44,541 nucleotides of DNA from Methanomassiliicoccales archaeon (GCA_026394395.1 JAPKYK010000004.1:1-44541), one strand, 5' to 3'. Shown: positions 16,974 through 24,175, counted from the first letter of the stretch. Notes: generated by a model from the sequence alone, not told the origin. Made by a program: numbers and translations.

Positions 16974-17698
16974 CTTATCCTGCCTCCGCATTTGCCGCAA
17001 TACACGGAATCGTCCAAGATCGGTTCCCCGCAATGCCTGCAGAACACCGCATCTGTTGATTTGTTGACCGGTCCTATTTCCAAAATATTCTCCTTCTTCT
17101 TCATTTCAGAAGCATAGGCCAATGCCAAGATGACCACGATCGCGATGACGGCAATCATCACGACGATGGCCGTCGAGGAGAGGAGTTCATAACCTCCGTC
17201 ATCATCTGAACCCGTGCTGAACGCGGTCGGCGTGTACATGTAATGTACCGAGGCGGACTGGCTCCCGTCGTTGCTCAGTATGAGGTAATATGTACCGGCA
17301 TTGAGGTACACGTCCCCTTCCGCCTCGTCACAATCGGAGAACGTGCCGCCCAGGTAGTACGTGTACGAATCGCCGTTCTCGTAGTCGCTAAGCTCAGACG
17401 CGGATATCAGTATCACATCGATGTTCGGACCCGAATGCACCGTCACGGTGAACTCCAACACACCGTCGGTGGCCATGACGAAGGGCAGCTTGCAATAGTA
17501 CCCTGGTTTGATCAACACATCACCGTTGACCTTGAAGCCCTCAGCAGCAGAGACGCTATCAATCAGCGGCAGGAACGTCAGGAACAGGGCTAGGACGCAT
17601 ATCGCGCTCATATGCAGGGAATGAGGACTTTTATAACGAAGAGGCGGCAGCGGCGCGATCCTAGACGCTCTGCAAGGCGTTTCTGACCTTGGGATCAT
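16970..17698 (-). CDS. Secreted/membrane protein with C-terminal zinc ribbon
   Basis: The product is 242 residues from ATG 17698, chosen because it overlaps the previous stop in ATGA. A start at ATG 17611 would give a cleaner signal peptide (MSAICVLALFLTFLPLIDS). An extracellular beta-rich domain follows (about residues 50-165; KVNGDVLIKPGYYCKLPF, YYLILSNDGSQSASVHYMY), resembling a PPC-type fold. Then come one transmembrane helix (TAIVVMIAVIAIVVILALAY) and a cytoplasmic ribbon, CRHCGEPILDDSVYCGKCG. The layout suggests a sensor or anchor with a surface domain outside and a zinc ribbon inside. Confidence 0.7.
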   Translation of the reverse strand: MIPRSETPCRASRIAPLPPLRYKSPHSLHMSAICVLALFLTFLPLIDSVSAAEGFKVNGDVLIKPGYYCKLPFVMATDGVLEFTVTVHSGPNIDVILISASELSDYENGDSYTYYLGGTFSDCDEAEGDVYLNAGTYYLILSNDGSQSASVHYMYTPTAFSTGSDDDGGYELLSSTAIVVMIAVIAIVVILALAYASEMKKKENILEIGPVNKSTDAVFCRHCGEPILDDSVYCGKCGGRIR

Positions 17699-18090
17699 GT
17701 CAGCCTCTTGCCGCAGCCTTCGCAGAATAGGGAATCCTCTGCGGTCTGACGCCCGCAGAACCTGCAATGCTTTCCCTTTTCGGCAACGATCGTTGACGCA
17801 GGATCGGCGGTCGGCGATGCCGTTCTTACAAGCTCGGCGAGCTGCCTTCGATAGCTGGGCAGCTTCGCCTCCATGAGCCATCCCATGAACATCATTGCCA
17901 GGCCCGCCATTGCGAGGCCGGACATGAAATCAAGGAACCCGGCATCTTCGTATATCCAGGCGAGGATCATGCACTCCAAGATACCCCCCATCGTCATTAT
18001 CAGGCCCAACCACTTGAACGCTCTGCCTTTCCTAAGCACGTATATCGTCATCTCCACATCGGACCTTCTCTTTTCAGAGGTTTCCTGCAT
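17695..18090 (-). CDS. Two-pass membrane protein with C-terminal zinc ribbon (first of three)
   Basis: From ATG 18090 the product is 131 residues. It has two hydrophobic helices (WLGLIMTMGGILECMILAWI and FMSGLAMAGLAMMFMGWLM), a short linker and the ribbon CRFCGRQTAEDSLFCEGCG. The frame extends to a TTG at 18171, but a TATA box sits at that point, so the longer version is unlikely. It heads a minus-strand operon of three ribbon proteins and the cas1 remnant, all joined by 4-bp ATGA overlaps. Function is unknown. Confidence 0.65.
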   Translation of the reverse strand: MQETSEKRRSDVEMTIYVLRKGRAFKWLGLIMTMGGILECMILAWIYEDAGFLDFMSGLAMAGLAMMFMGWLMEAKLPSYRRQLAELVRTASPTADPASTIVAEKGKHCRFCGRQTAEDSLFCEGCGKRLT

Positions 18091-18157
18091 CCTAATCGCC
18101 CCGATCGTGTAAAACGTCGATCCAACGACGTCTATCGCACGTGTCGAATATGTTTCC

Positions 18158-18170
18158 AAATTATATATCA
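18158..18170 (-). promoter_or_regulatory. TATA box of the zinc-ribbon/cas1 operon
   Basis: The minus strand reads TTGATATATAATT. Transcription would start near 18135, upstream of ATG 18090. The opposite-direction HTH gene begins at 18253, so the region is a divergent promoter. Confidence 0.5.
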
Positions 18171-18252
18171 ATTACTATTTGGTATGTGGTATTAGTTATC
18201 CAGTAACAAATTTATCATATTTCCGGTTCTGATTGTTAATTGGAGATTGACA

Positions 18253-18555
18253 TTGGTCAAGCAGACAACGGATTCAACTGAGAGGTCGAAGGTCGCTGAG
18301 GTACTGGGGTTGGCAAACGCCGTCGATCTTATACTCTTGATAAAAGAACGCAAGGAGATCAGGACATCGGATATACGGCTCGTCCCGGGAGGTTATTATC
18401 GCCTGAAGGACGTGCTTGACAAATTAATGGCCGGTGGGATCGTCGAGAAAAAATTCATCGAAAAACCGTACAAGACATTCTTCTATAAACTTTCAAGAAA
18501 AGGAGAGGAGGTGTCCGAGAAACTCATCGAGATAGACGACATCATTACATCTTGA
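18253..18555 (+). CDS. Winged-helix transcription regulator
   Basis: The 100-residue product has a wHTH layout: LANAVDLILLIKERKEIRTSD, a recognition-like helix (YYRLKDVLDKLMAGGIV) and a wing (KFIEKPYKTFFYKLSRKGEE). The TTG at 18253 is preferred because GGAG lies 7 nt upstream; another TTG at 18247 is possible. It is transcribed divergently from the zinc-ribbon/cas1 operon, so it may regulate that shared region. MarR/PadR-like wHTH proteins are frequent on archaeal elements. Confidence 0.65.
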   Translation: MVKQTTDSTERSKVAEVLGLANAVDLILLIKERKEIRTSDIRLVPGGYYRLKDVLDKLMAGGIVEKKFIEKPYKTFFYKLSRKGEEVSEKLIEIDDIITS

Positions 18556-18692
18556 TAATCTTGAGAACGGCATTTGCATGCTGTGCGCGATCATCGAAAT
18601 AAAATACAATGTAAAAGAGGTCGTAGCGCTCTAAAGATGCACGCCGGAGAGAGCACACATCTGTCATATGGTGTACCGTCTCCTACGATACT

Positions 18693-18735
18693 CCCCTTGC
18701 TTATCAATAGATATATCGCGCGCGAAAGCAAGGGG
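18693..18735. repeat. 10-bp inverted repeat with AT/CG-alternating centre
   Basis: CCCCTTGCTT (18693-18702) and AAGCAAGGGG (18726-18735) are perfect arms around 23 nt that include ATATATCGCGCGCG. It lies in the gene-free stretch 18556-18822 upstream of the ribbon-helix-helix gene. It could be a terminator, an operator or part of a replication or transfer origin. The rest of 18556-18690 shows nothing recognisable. Confidence 0.4.
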
Positions 18736-18756
18736 GTAAAACCCTAAGATCCCCGC

Positions 18757-18813
18757 CGTCGTAACCGATATCGTAAACGAACGGTTAAGTGTATCGTAAA
18801 CAATATCGTAATC
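18757..18813. promoter_or_regulatory. Repeated operator sites before the RHH gene
   Basis: TATCGTAAAC occurs at 18769 and 18792. TATCGTAATC is at 18804 and the degenerate CGTCGTAACC at 18757. They form two pairs, each spaced 12 bp start to start, in direct orientation. Such tandem half-sites suit a ribbon-helix-helix repressor, and the next gene, starting 9 bp after the last site, looks like one. Autoregulation is inferred. Confidence 0.55.
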
Positions 18814-18822
18814 GGTGTTATC

Positions 18823-19209
18823 ATGAAATCAAAACCTATCAAGAAGGAGAACGCTAAGACCAGATACGACGCCAAGAAGCCGACCGTGTCCTTCCGCGTG
18901 TCTAAGGAGGAGTACGCTCGCCTCGATGCACTAAAAAAGGACAGCGTTTTGTCCTTCCGTGATATCGTACTCACCGGGGCCAGGATGATCGAGAAGGATA
19001 GAGCCAGGGAGAGGAAGCGCCGCGCGGACGAAAAGAAGAAGCTGGAAGAGGCGGTCAAGGCGGCGAGGATCGATGCGCTGAGCTGTGTGCGGATTGGGAC
19101 ATGCCCAACATGTCATAAACCCATGTACTGGAATCTTAATAGAACTAGGAACTTGAATCGGTTAACCGAAGCGGTATACAGAATTAATTATTGCCACCCA
19201 GGATGTTGA
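18823..19209 (+). CDS. Ribbon-helix-helix-like protein with coiled coil and zinc knuckle
   Basis: The 128-residue product starts with a basic tail, then KPTVSFRVSKEEYARLDALK, which resembles the strand and first helix of RHH DNA-binding proteins. A long charged coiled coil follows (ARMIEKDRARERKRRADEKK). The C-terminus carries CPTCHKPMYW and CHPGC, a four-cysteine zinc site. Proteins of this build are common on archaeal plasmids and proviruses as copy-number or transcription regulators. The repeated sites immediately upstream support autoregulation. Confidence 0.65.
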   Translation: MKSKPIKKENAKTRYDAKKPTVSFRVSKEEYARLDALKKDSVLSFRDIVLTGARMIEKDRARERKRRADEKKKLEEAVKAARIDALSCVRIGTCPTCHKPMYWNLNRTRNLNRLTEAVYRINYCHPGC

Positions 19210-19352
19210 TATTGATCTCTCGGAGAGCATTACCATCCGCAGTAAAACCATGTCATGCAAGGAACGATCAATCAGAACCGATTGATGTTCGTTCGTGAGG
19301 GATGGCATGTAAGAACGCCACCCATTTCCCAGATTTGATGCTGATAATCGTT

Positions 19353-20321
19353 TCAATCCTCAGATTCGTTATTCAACTCCCCGATGGCCGCATTGATAAT
19401 ATCAACGACCTCGCCCAATAATCCAGGTCTGATCGCTGGACCACTATCTTCCAGACCTTGAGCGAAGAGGAGGAACGCCTGGGCCAGCTTTTCGATATTG
19501 TTAAACGTCCTCATGTCGCCCAGGGCGTTGAACCTGTAGGCGTAACGGTGAACGTTATCATAAGTGCTGAAGAACAGCGCCGTCATTTGCTCAATGAACT
19601 CAGAAGCGAATTCGCTCTCGAAAATGCATTTCAAGAGATTGAGCTGCGCAAGGGCGATCTCCCGATCGGCTTTCATCGCCCCTTTGTCCTTGATGAAGCG
19701 CGCTTCCATCTCCTTCAGGCGCTTATCACCCACAGACTCACTGACAAGGTCCTTGCCGCTCTTGAAAAAGTACACAGTGGGCATCGGACCGGGGACGAAG
19801 GAGAGGTAATCATAACGCAATGAACGGCCGTCCTTGGTCCTGTATCCTTTTCGCAGCAGTCTGTTAACAGAAGACTTGGGCGCAAGCAGCGGCTCCTTGG
19901 ATATTGTCTCTTTCATCTCCTCATTTACTAAGACCTTTATCACCAGGGGCACGCTGACTTTCACGTATCTCTTACTGTCTGCCTTCTCGACCACGATCGT
20001 CGACAATCCTTTTACGATGGATTTCTTGAGCGCTTTCTTCGTTCTCGCCCGATCGAAACCGGCGAGTAGCCCGATCTCTTCCAACGTCAACCCCCTCTCG
20101 ATGATGGAGCAGAGCTGAGGGAATAGCATCTGAGAGAGGATGTTCAGCCGAGCGTCGGAAATGAAGCCTTTTTCGCACAATCGCCCGACGTCGTTGGAGG
20201 TTAACGGCTCCATCATATCGAACATGCTGCTCATACGGACAATCGCATCATGAACCGATAGATAATCCAGTATCTGGCTCGGCATGACTATTTCAACGTT
20301 CTGGTCATTTTTCCTCTTCAT
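19353..20321 (-). CDS. Unassigned HTH-containing protein
   Basis: The 322-residue product is mostly helical. LTLEEIGLLAGFDRARTKKALKK (about residues 78-100) looks like a helix-turn-helix. It is followed by a basic region (NRLLRKGYRTKDGRSLRYDY) and a long helical C-terminal domain with a hydrophobic core (FIEQMTALFFSTYDNVH). No nuclease, ATPase or primase motif is visible. Its position between the RHH protein and the integrase, in the usual maintenance part of an element, suggests a replication or partition accessory or a regulator. That is inference. It converges on the RHH gene. Confidence 0.55.
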   Translation of the reverse strand: MKRKNDQNVEIVMPSQILDYLSVHDAIVRMSSMFDMMEPLTSNDVGRLCEKGFISDARLNILSQMLFPQLCSIIERGLTLEEIGLLAGFDRARTKKALKKSIVKGLSTIVVEKADSKRYVKVSVPLVIKVLVNEEMKETISKEPLLAPKSSVNRLLRKGYRTKDGRSLRYDYLSFVPGPMPTVYFFKSGKDLVSESVGDKRLKEMEARFIKDKGAMKADREIALAQLNLLKCIFESEFASEFIEQMTALFFSTYDNVHRYAYRFNALGDMRTFNNIEKLAQAFLLFAQGLEDSGPAIRPGLLGEVVDIINAAIGELNNESED

Positions 20322-20441
20322 TTCCGGTTACTATTGTCCTTCTAGACATTAACTGTTTATTTTTTCGGAAAAGGTAGGCAATTAAATCGACCTGTCACCA
20401 GCATGCTATCTGGATGACGGAATCAGCCTGCCGTTTCATCG

Positions 20442-21650
20442 GTGACTGGCATGCGGAAAAGCGGAACGAAGAAGGGGAAGGACGGCGACGACCGGAGCGC
20501 CGCAAATCTTAGAAGGCCGCACCCCCTTCCGCATTCCGGGACGAGGATATCGCCGGAAGACGAACAACTTGTCCCCGCGGGACCGCGACATCCGAAAAAG
20601 AGAAAGAACAAAGACAGGAGTCGCGGCCAAGCGGATAGCCACAACAGAGGAACGACAATGGGTCGATTTCCATGCGTGTGTGCCTATCGACGATACCTGA
20701 ACAACGCGCGAGCCCGCCTGGGGGAGAGTACTATCAAGGAGAGGGAACGGAAATTGCATTTCATCTCCACGATCGTGCAGGACCTCAAGGAACGAGGCAC
20801 GATAAGCACCTCGAACCCCTACCTGTTCACAGAGAACGACGTCATCGAGATATTCATGACGCTGAGGAACAGGACCGTCAAGGGAAGACCGCCGAAATTG
20901 TCCACCATCAGGAAGCAGATGCAACTGCTGAAGGACGTGTGCCTAGACGGCGGGAACCGCAAGGTCGAGGATCTGCTGAGGATAGGCCGGATCAGGATCG
21001 GGAACGATCATCGGGAGCCGTTCTCCCTGGATCGCGACGAACTCCTGGAGATATTTCAGGCCTGCAAGGAGGTCGGGGGATGGAGAGGCGAGACCTGCCG
21101 CTTCGCGGCGGCCATGTTCACCTTCCTTCAACTTCGACCGGGGGAGCTGCAGAAGGCTTTACTAAGCGATATAGACACGAGGAAGTGGACCTTCCTCGTC
21201 TCCAACCCCAAAGGCAAGGACCTATACGGCGAGGTTCGCCGTCTGCAGGTCCCGGACGTCCTGAAGCCGTTCGTTCTCGATTTCCTCGAGGCGAGGGAGA
21301 CGATGCTGAGGTCCAAAGGGATATCATGCGCCGAGCCGCTGATACCGGCCGTGTCCTGCAAGGGCGTAGGCTGCTACACCCAGCAGGCCTTCGCCCGGTT
21401 GAAGAAGGAAATTATAAAGCGTACCGGCATCGCCTTCAAATGGAAGGACTTCCGACCGACCGGAGGGCAACTGGCGCTGGACGGCGGCGTTCCGATAGAA
21501 CAGGTATCGCAGAGCATGAGGCACACATCGACGAAGACCACGGAGCGGTACTATTGCCGCACCAAGGCTGACCTTGCGTTCGCCCGTGTCAATGAAACAT
21601 ACAACAGCATGTTTCGGACCGAGCCAGCTATAAAGGCTGAAAACGATTGA
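20442..21650 (+). CDS. Tyrosine recombinase (element integrase)
   Basis: The product is up to 402 residues. A SAM-like N-terminal DNA-binding region (RRYLNNARARLGESTIKERE) precedes the catalytic domain. That domain has Arg in LRPGEL (about residue 233), the beta-hairpin Lys in NPKGKD (about 257), KDFRPTGGQ (about 335), RHTSTK and the terminal Tyr in TTERYY (about 371). The box II His is replaced by Lys (K-x-x-R). The first 72 residues are basic and proline-rich, and ATG 20658 (MGRFPCVC) is an equally good start. The stop codon touches the right att repeat, identifying it as the enzyme that inserted the element at tRNA-Met. Confidence 0.9.
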   Translation: MTGMRKSGTKKGKDGDDRSAANLRRPHPLPHSGTRISPEDEQLVPAGPRHPKKRKNKDRSRGQADSHNRGTTMGRFPCVCAYRRYLNNARARLGESTIKERERKLHFISTIVQDLKERGTISTSNPYLFTENDVIEIFMTLRNRTVKGRPPKLSTIRKQMQLLKDVCLDGGNRKVEDLLRIGRIRIGNDHREPFSLDRDELLEIFQACKEVGGWRGETCRFAAAMFTFLQLRPGELQKALLSDIDTRKWTFLVSNPKGKDLYGEVRRLQVPDVLKPFVLDFLEARETMLRSKGISCAEPLIPAVSCKGVGCYTQQAFARLKKEIIKRTGIAFKWKDFRPTGGQLALDGGVPIEQVSQSMRHTSTKTTERYYCRTKADLAFARVNETYNSMFRTEPAIKAEND

Positions 21651-21702
21651 ATTGAATTCAAAAAATAATTGTCTGGATAAAGATACATGTGGGCCCGGTC
21701 GG
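21650..21702. repeat. Right attachment repeat (attR)
   Basis: This 53-bp repeat matches 5494-5546 at 51 positions. It begins at the last base of the integrase stop codon and runs 13 bp into the tRNA-Met 3' end, which stays intact on this side. Confidence 0.8.
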
Positions 21703-21763
21703 ATTTGAACCGACGACCAACCGGTTATGAGCCGGCCGCTCCACCGGACTAAGCTACGGACCC
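21690..21763 (-). tRNA. tRNA-Met (CAU)
   Basis: The minus strand folds as a full cloverleaf. The acceptor is GGGTCCG/CGGGCCC with one G-U pair, the anticodon stem GCCGG/CCGGT holds the loop CTCATAA (anticodon CAT), and the T-arm is GTCGG-TTCAAAT-CCGAC with discriminator A. CAU anticodons also occur in tRNA-Ile2, so elongator Met is likely but not proven. No intron is present and CCA is not encoded. It is the insertion target of the element. Confidence 0.9.
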
Positions 21764-21777
21764 TTGATGGGTTCAGG

Positions 21778-21918
21778 TTAAAGCGGAGGGCAATATAAAA
21801 TTGTTGTTTTACCAGTCCCAGGCGTCTTTCGTACGCCTTTCTCGGCCAGCTGCGAGATCCTCTCCGAATCCTTCAACTGATCTTTGTCCGCTTCCTTCTT
21901 CCAGGTCGACTCCAACAT
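21778..21918 (-). CDS. Possible 46-aa charged protein
   Basis: The frame from ATG 21918 encodes a Lys/Glu/Asp-rich peptide (KKEADKDQLKDSERISQLAE) ending in TPGTGKTT then a hydrophobic tail. GGGAAT precedes the ATG and a TATA-like TTTTTATTA lies about 30 bp further upstream. The start of the sequence looks coding. The Walker-like end is probably fortuitous in so short a protein. The remaining stretch to 22020 is the promoter and leader of the DUF2284 gene. Confidence 0.35.
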   Translation of the reverse strand: MLESTWKKEADKDQLKDSERISQLAEKGVRKTPGTGKTTILYCPPL

Positions 21919-22020
21919 TTAATTCCCTGGTTCAAAGAGAACCTACAGTAATAAAAAAGTGAGCAGTCGATAGGGAAACGTTCTTTGGCCGGTAAAGGAA
22001 TCATTACCCGGAGGAAGTAA

Positions 22021-22584
22021 ATGGACATCGAACCGCATCTTCAGGCCCTTTGCGCCAACGCCACCATATACGGGGCGAGTAAGGTATCTGCCATCCCCAT
22101 CAGCTACGTTGTAGTGGACCCGCGGGTCAACTTCAAATGCCAGGTCCCATTATGCCAGAACTTCGGCCGTAGCCACGTCTGCCCCCCTTTCGTGGCGACC
22201 GCGGAGAAGTTCGCGACGGTCCTGGCGAGATACAAGTACGCCATATTGGTGCAGGTGGCGCAGCCGGCGCTCATAGAGGGGGAGGACCGCGAGGAGCTGG
22301 CCCGGGAGCAGGTCACCAAGCTCAACGACGCCGTGGCCAAACTGGAGAGGGACGCCATGTACATGGGGTACCGCTTCGCCGCCGGGCTGGGCGGAGGCAC
22401 CTGTCCTTATTGCGAGAAATGCAACGCTCCGGAGGGCGGGAGCTGCCGACATCCGTTCAAAGCAAGGCCGTCCATGGAGGCGATGGGCATCGACGTTGTG
22501 CAGACGGCGGAGAACGCTGGCATGCACATCGACCTGCCGCCCAAGGACACCTACGTCTGGACCGGGATGCTGCTCCTTGATTGA
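22021..22584 (+). CDS. DUF2284 metal-binding protein
   Basis: The 187-residue product carries the DUF2284 cysteine pattern: CQVPLCQNFGRSHVCPP (about residues 40-56), CPYCEKC (about 127-133) and CRHP (about 141). It probably binds an Fe-S cluster or zinc. DUF2284 proteins are widespread in methanogens and anaerobes and are often found near corrinoid or redox genes. The ATG has a perfect GGAGG upstream. It is the first core gene beyond the element and is followed, after a regulatory palindrome, by a TetR/cupin cluster. Confidence 0.85.
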   Translation: MDIEPHLQALCANATIYGASKVSAIPISYVVVDPRVNFKCQVPLCQNFGRSHVCPPFVATAEKFATVLARYKYAILVQVAQPALIEGEDREELAREQVTKLNDAVAKLERDAMYMGYRFAAGLGGGTCPYCEKCNAPEGGSCRHPFKARPSMEAMGIDVVQTAENAGMHIDLPPKDTYVWTGMLLLD

Positions 22585-22630
22585 CCTTCGGAACATCTTT
22601 CTGCAATCATTTTATACTCGGTCCGTCTAT

Positions 22631-22650
22631 GTTAGTAATTGATAACTAAC
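22631..22650. promoter_or_regulatory. Palindromic operator of the TetR gene
   Basis: GTTAGTAATTGATAACTAAC matches its own reverse complement at 16 of 20 positions and ends 12 bp before the TetR-family ATG. Autorepression is inferred from position. Confidence 0.5.
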
Positions 22651-22662
22651 AAAGGCCTGAAC

Positions 22663-23241
22663 ATGAGGATTGACAACGGGACAAGGAAGCGGCAGATACT
22701 GGAGGCCGCCCTGAGGATCGTGGACCAGGAAGGTATACACGCCCTCACCCTGCGGAAGATCGCGGACAGCATCGGTCTTACCGAGGCCGCCCTGTTCCGG
22801 CACTTCAAGGGCAAGGAGGACATCGTCAACTCCATGGCCAACATGGTCTTCGAGGGGAACCAATACGTCCCCCGTGGGGAAGGACCCCTGCAGACGTTGG
22901 AGAACATGCTGACCTGGCAGATGGAGGCGTTCCAGAAAAATCCCCACCACACCTCGGTCCTGTTCCAGGAGGACCTTTTCAGGGATTACCCCTCGACCAG
23001 GGAGAGGTTCGACCTCCGTCGGACCTCCCGCTCGGGGCTCATATGCCAACTGGTCAAGGAAGGGCAACGCCTGGAGGAGTTCGCCCTGGACGTCGATGGC
23101 GAGGCCTTCGCCCTGCTCTACATGGGCAGCATACGGATGGCCGTCCTGGAATGGCGGAACTCCGGCTTCTCCTACGACCTGCGTTCGCGGTCCGCCCCCC
23201 TTCTGAATCTGCTCAGGAAATGCCTGGAGGTCAGGCCATGA
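22663..23241 (+). CDS. TetR-family transcriptional regulator
   Basis: The 192-residue product has the TetR N-terminal HTH: RKRQILEAALRIVDQEGIHA, then LRKIADSIGLTEAALFRHFKGKEDI. A helical ligand-binding domain follows. ATG 22663 is chosen rather than an upstream TTG within the operator. Its stop overlaps the next ATG (ATGA). It leads a four-gene cluster with a small cysteine protein and two cupins, and probably represses that cluster in response to a small molecule. The ligand cannot be read from the sequence. Confidence 0.9.
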   Translation: MRIDNGTRKRQILEAALRIVDQEGIHALTLRKIADSIGLTEAALFRHFKGKEDIVNSMANMVFEGNQYVPRGEGPLQTLENMLTWQMEAFQKNPHHTSVLFQEDLFRDYPSTRERFDLRRTSRSGLICQLVKEGQRLEEFALDVDGEAFALLYMGSIRMAVLEWRNSGFSYDLRSRSAPLLNLLRKCLEVRP

Positions 23242-23375
23242 TAATCGAGGCGAGAATGTGCCCCTCCCAGGTGCTGAAGGCCAGGGCGGGGGCGGAGTAC
23301 TATCTGTGCGGCAGGTGCCTGGGAACCTGCCACAAGGACGCTTTGAAATATTCCAAAGGCAAGGTGAAGAAATGA
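23238..23375 (+). CDS. 45-aa cysteine-rich protein
   Basis: This short gene overlaps the TetR gene by ATGA at its start and the cupin gene by ATGA at its end, strong signs that it is translated. It contains CPSQ and CGRCLGTCHKDA, giving four cysteines that could bind zinc or an iron-sulfur cluster. The spacing recalls a half ferredoxin (C-x2-C-x3-C) but with one motif only. Function is unknown. Confidence 0.65.
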   Translation: MIIEARMCPSQVLKARAGAEYYLCGRCLGTCHKDALKYSKGKVKK

Positions 23376-23710
23376 AGTCAGCCAAGTACACGGAGTTCCC
23401 GGAGAAGGAGAACCCGCACAAGGTCAGCGTGCGCATGATATACGACCACGAACACGGCCAGGCAGTGGTGATCACACTGAAACCGGGCGAGACCCTGAAG
23501 AAGCACATAACCCCGGTCGACGTGTTCTTCTACGTCCTAGAAGGCACTGGCAAGGTGGAGATTGGCGACGAGGTGAAGGAGGTCAGCGCGGACACGATAG
23601 TGGAGTCGCCGGCCAAGGTCCCCCACCGCCTGTTCAACGAGTCCGCGTCTACCTTCCGTTTCTTGGTGGTCAAGATGCCCCGGCCGGCCGCCTCGACCAA
23701 GGTGCTGTGA
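23372..23710 (+). CDS. Cupin-domain protein
   Basis: The 112-residue single-domain cupin has the beta-barrel metal motifs LKPGETLKKHITPVDVFFYVLEG (motif 1) and PAKVPHRLFNESAS (motif 2). It is joined to the preceding small gene by ATGA and is followed 3 bp later by a second cupin. Metal ligands are plausible (His in KKH and PHR). The substrate is not evident. The pair probably shares regulation by the TetR protein. Confidence 0.85.
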   Translation: MKSAKYTEFPEKENPHKVSVRMIYDHEHGQAVVITLKPGETLKKHITPVDVFFYVLEGTGKVEIGDEVKEVSADTIVESPAKVPHRLFNESASTFRFLVVKMPRPAASTKVL

Positions 23711-23713
23711 GGG

Positions 23714-24076
23714 ATGAAGATGCCGATGGAGATGATGAACCCAGAAGGAGCGAAGAAGGAGGACCTCAGAGGGAAGGTGATGGTGTCCAAGGACCTGGTC
23801 TCGTATCAGGAAGGAGCGGTGGTCAGCCGGACGCTGATTAACAAGAACGTAGGCACGATCACCGTCTTCTCCTTCGACCAGGGGCAGGGGCTGAGCGAGC
23901 ATACCGCCCCGTACGACGCCATGGTGGAGATATTGGACGGGGAGGCGGAGATCACCATCGCCGGGAAGAAACACCTGGTCAAAGAGGGCGAGATGCTGAT
24001 AATGCCAGCTAACCAGCCGCACGCCCTGCACGGGGTCAAGGCCTTCAAGATGATGCTGATAATGATCAGGGCCTGA
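23714..24076 (+). CDS. Cupin-domain protein (second)
   Basis: The 120-residue cupin has GQGLSEHTAPYDAMVEILDGEAEI (motif 1) and MPANQPHALHGVKAF (motif 2), with His residues in both. These are typical of small cupin_2 proteins that bind metal and often act as sensors or minor isomerases. It ends the TetR-led cluster, and tRNA-Asn lies convergently 27 bp downstream. It is related to, but clearly diverged from, the preceding cupin. Confidence 0.85.
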   Translation: MKMPMEMMNPEGAKKEDLRGKVMVSKDLVSYQEGAVVSRTLINKNVGTITVFSFDQGQGLSEHTAPYDAMVEILDGEAEITIAGKKHLVKEGEMLIMPANQPHALHGVKAFKMMLIMIRA

Positions 24077-24102
24077 AACATTTTTTATAAAATTCGAGAA
24101 GG

Positions 24103-24175
24103 CGCCGTCGAGCGGGATCGAACCGCTGACCTTGTGATTAACAGTCACACGCTCTACCGACTGAGCTACGACGGC
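24103..24175 (-). tRNA. tRNA-Asn (GUU)
   Basis: The minus strand forms acceptor GCCGTCG/CGACGGC, D-arm GCTC-AGTCGGTA-GAGC, anticodon loop CTGTTAA (anticodon GTT) and a T-arm with TTCGATC. No intron is seen and CCA is not encoded. The gene is intact, with no att-like duplication nearby. Confidence 0.95.

Larger units (their letters stand above)
5494..21702. mobile_element. 16.2-kb integrative element in the tRNA-Met 3' end
   Basis: The element is bounded by direct repeats 5494-5546 and 21650-21702, which match at 51 of 53 positions with an offset of 16,156 bp. The right copy runs into the 3' end of an intact tRNA-Met gene. A tyrosine recombinase gene ends exactly at the start of the right repeat. 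This is the arrangement of archaeal integrative elements that target tRNA 3' ends. The interior carries defence-type genes (two HEPN modules, type IIG R-M, a cas1 relic), small DNA-binding proteins and many unassigned genes. Its left two thirds is conspicuously AT-rich against the GC-rich host, while the right third is closer to host composition, so it may be composite. No structural virus genes or recognisable replicase are seen. Confidence 0.8.

Noticed and set aside
5494-21702. Provirus
   Set aside because: No capsid, portal, terminase or packaging ATPase motif was recognised among the encoded proteins, so it is described as an integrative element.
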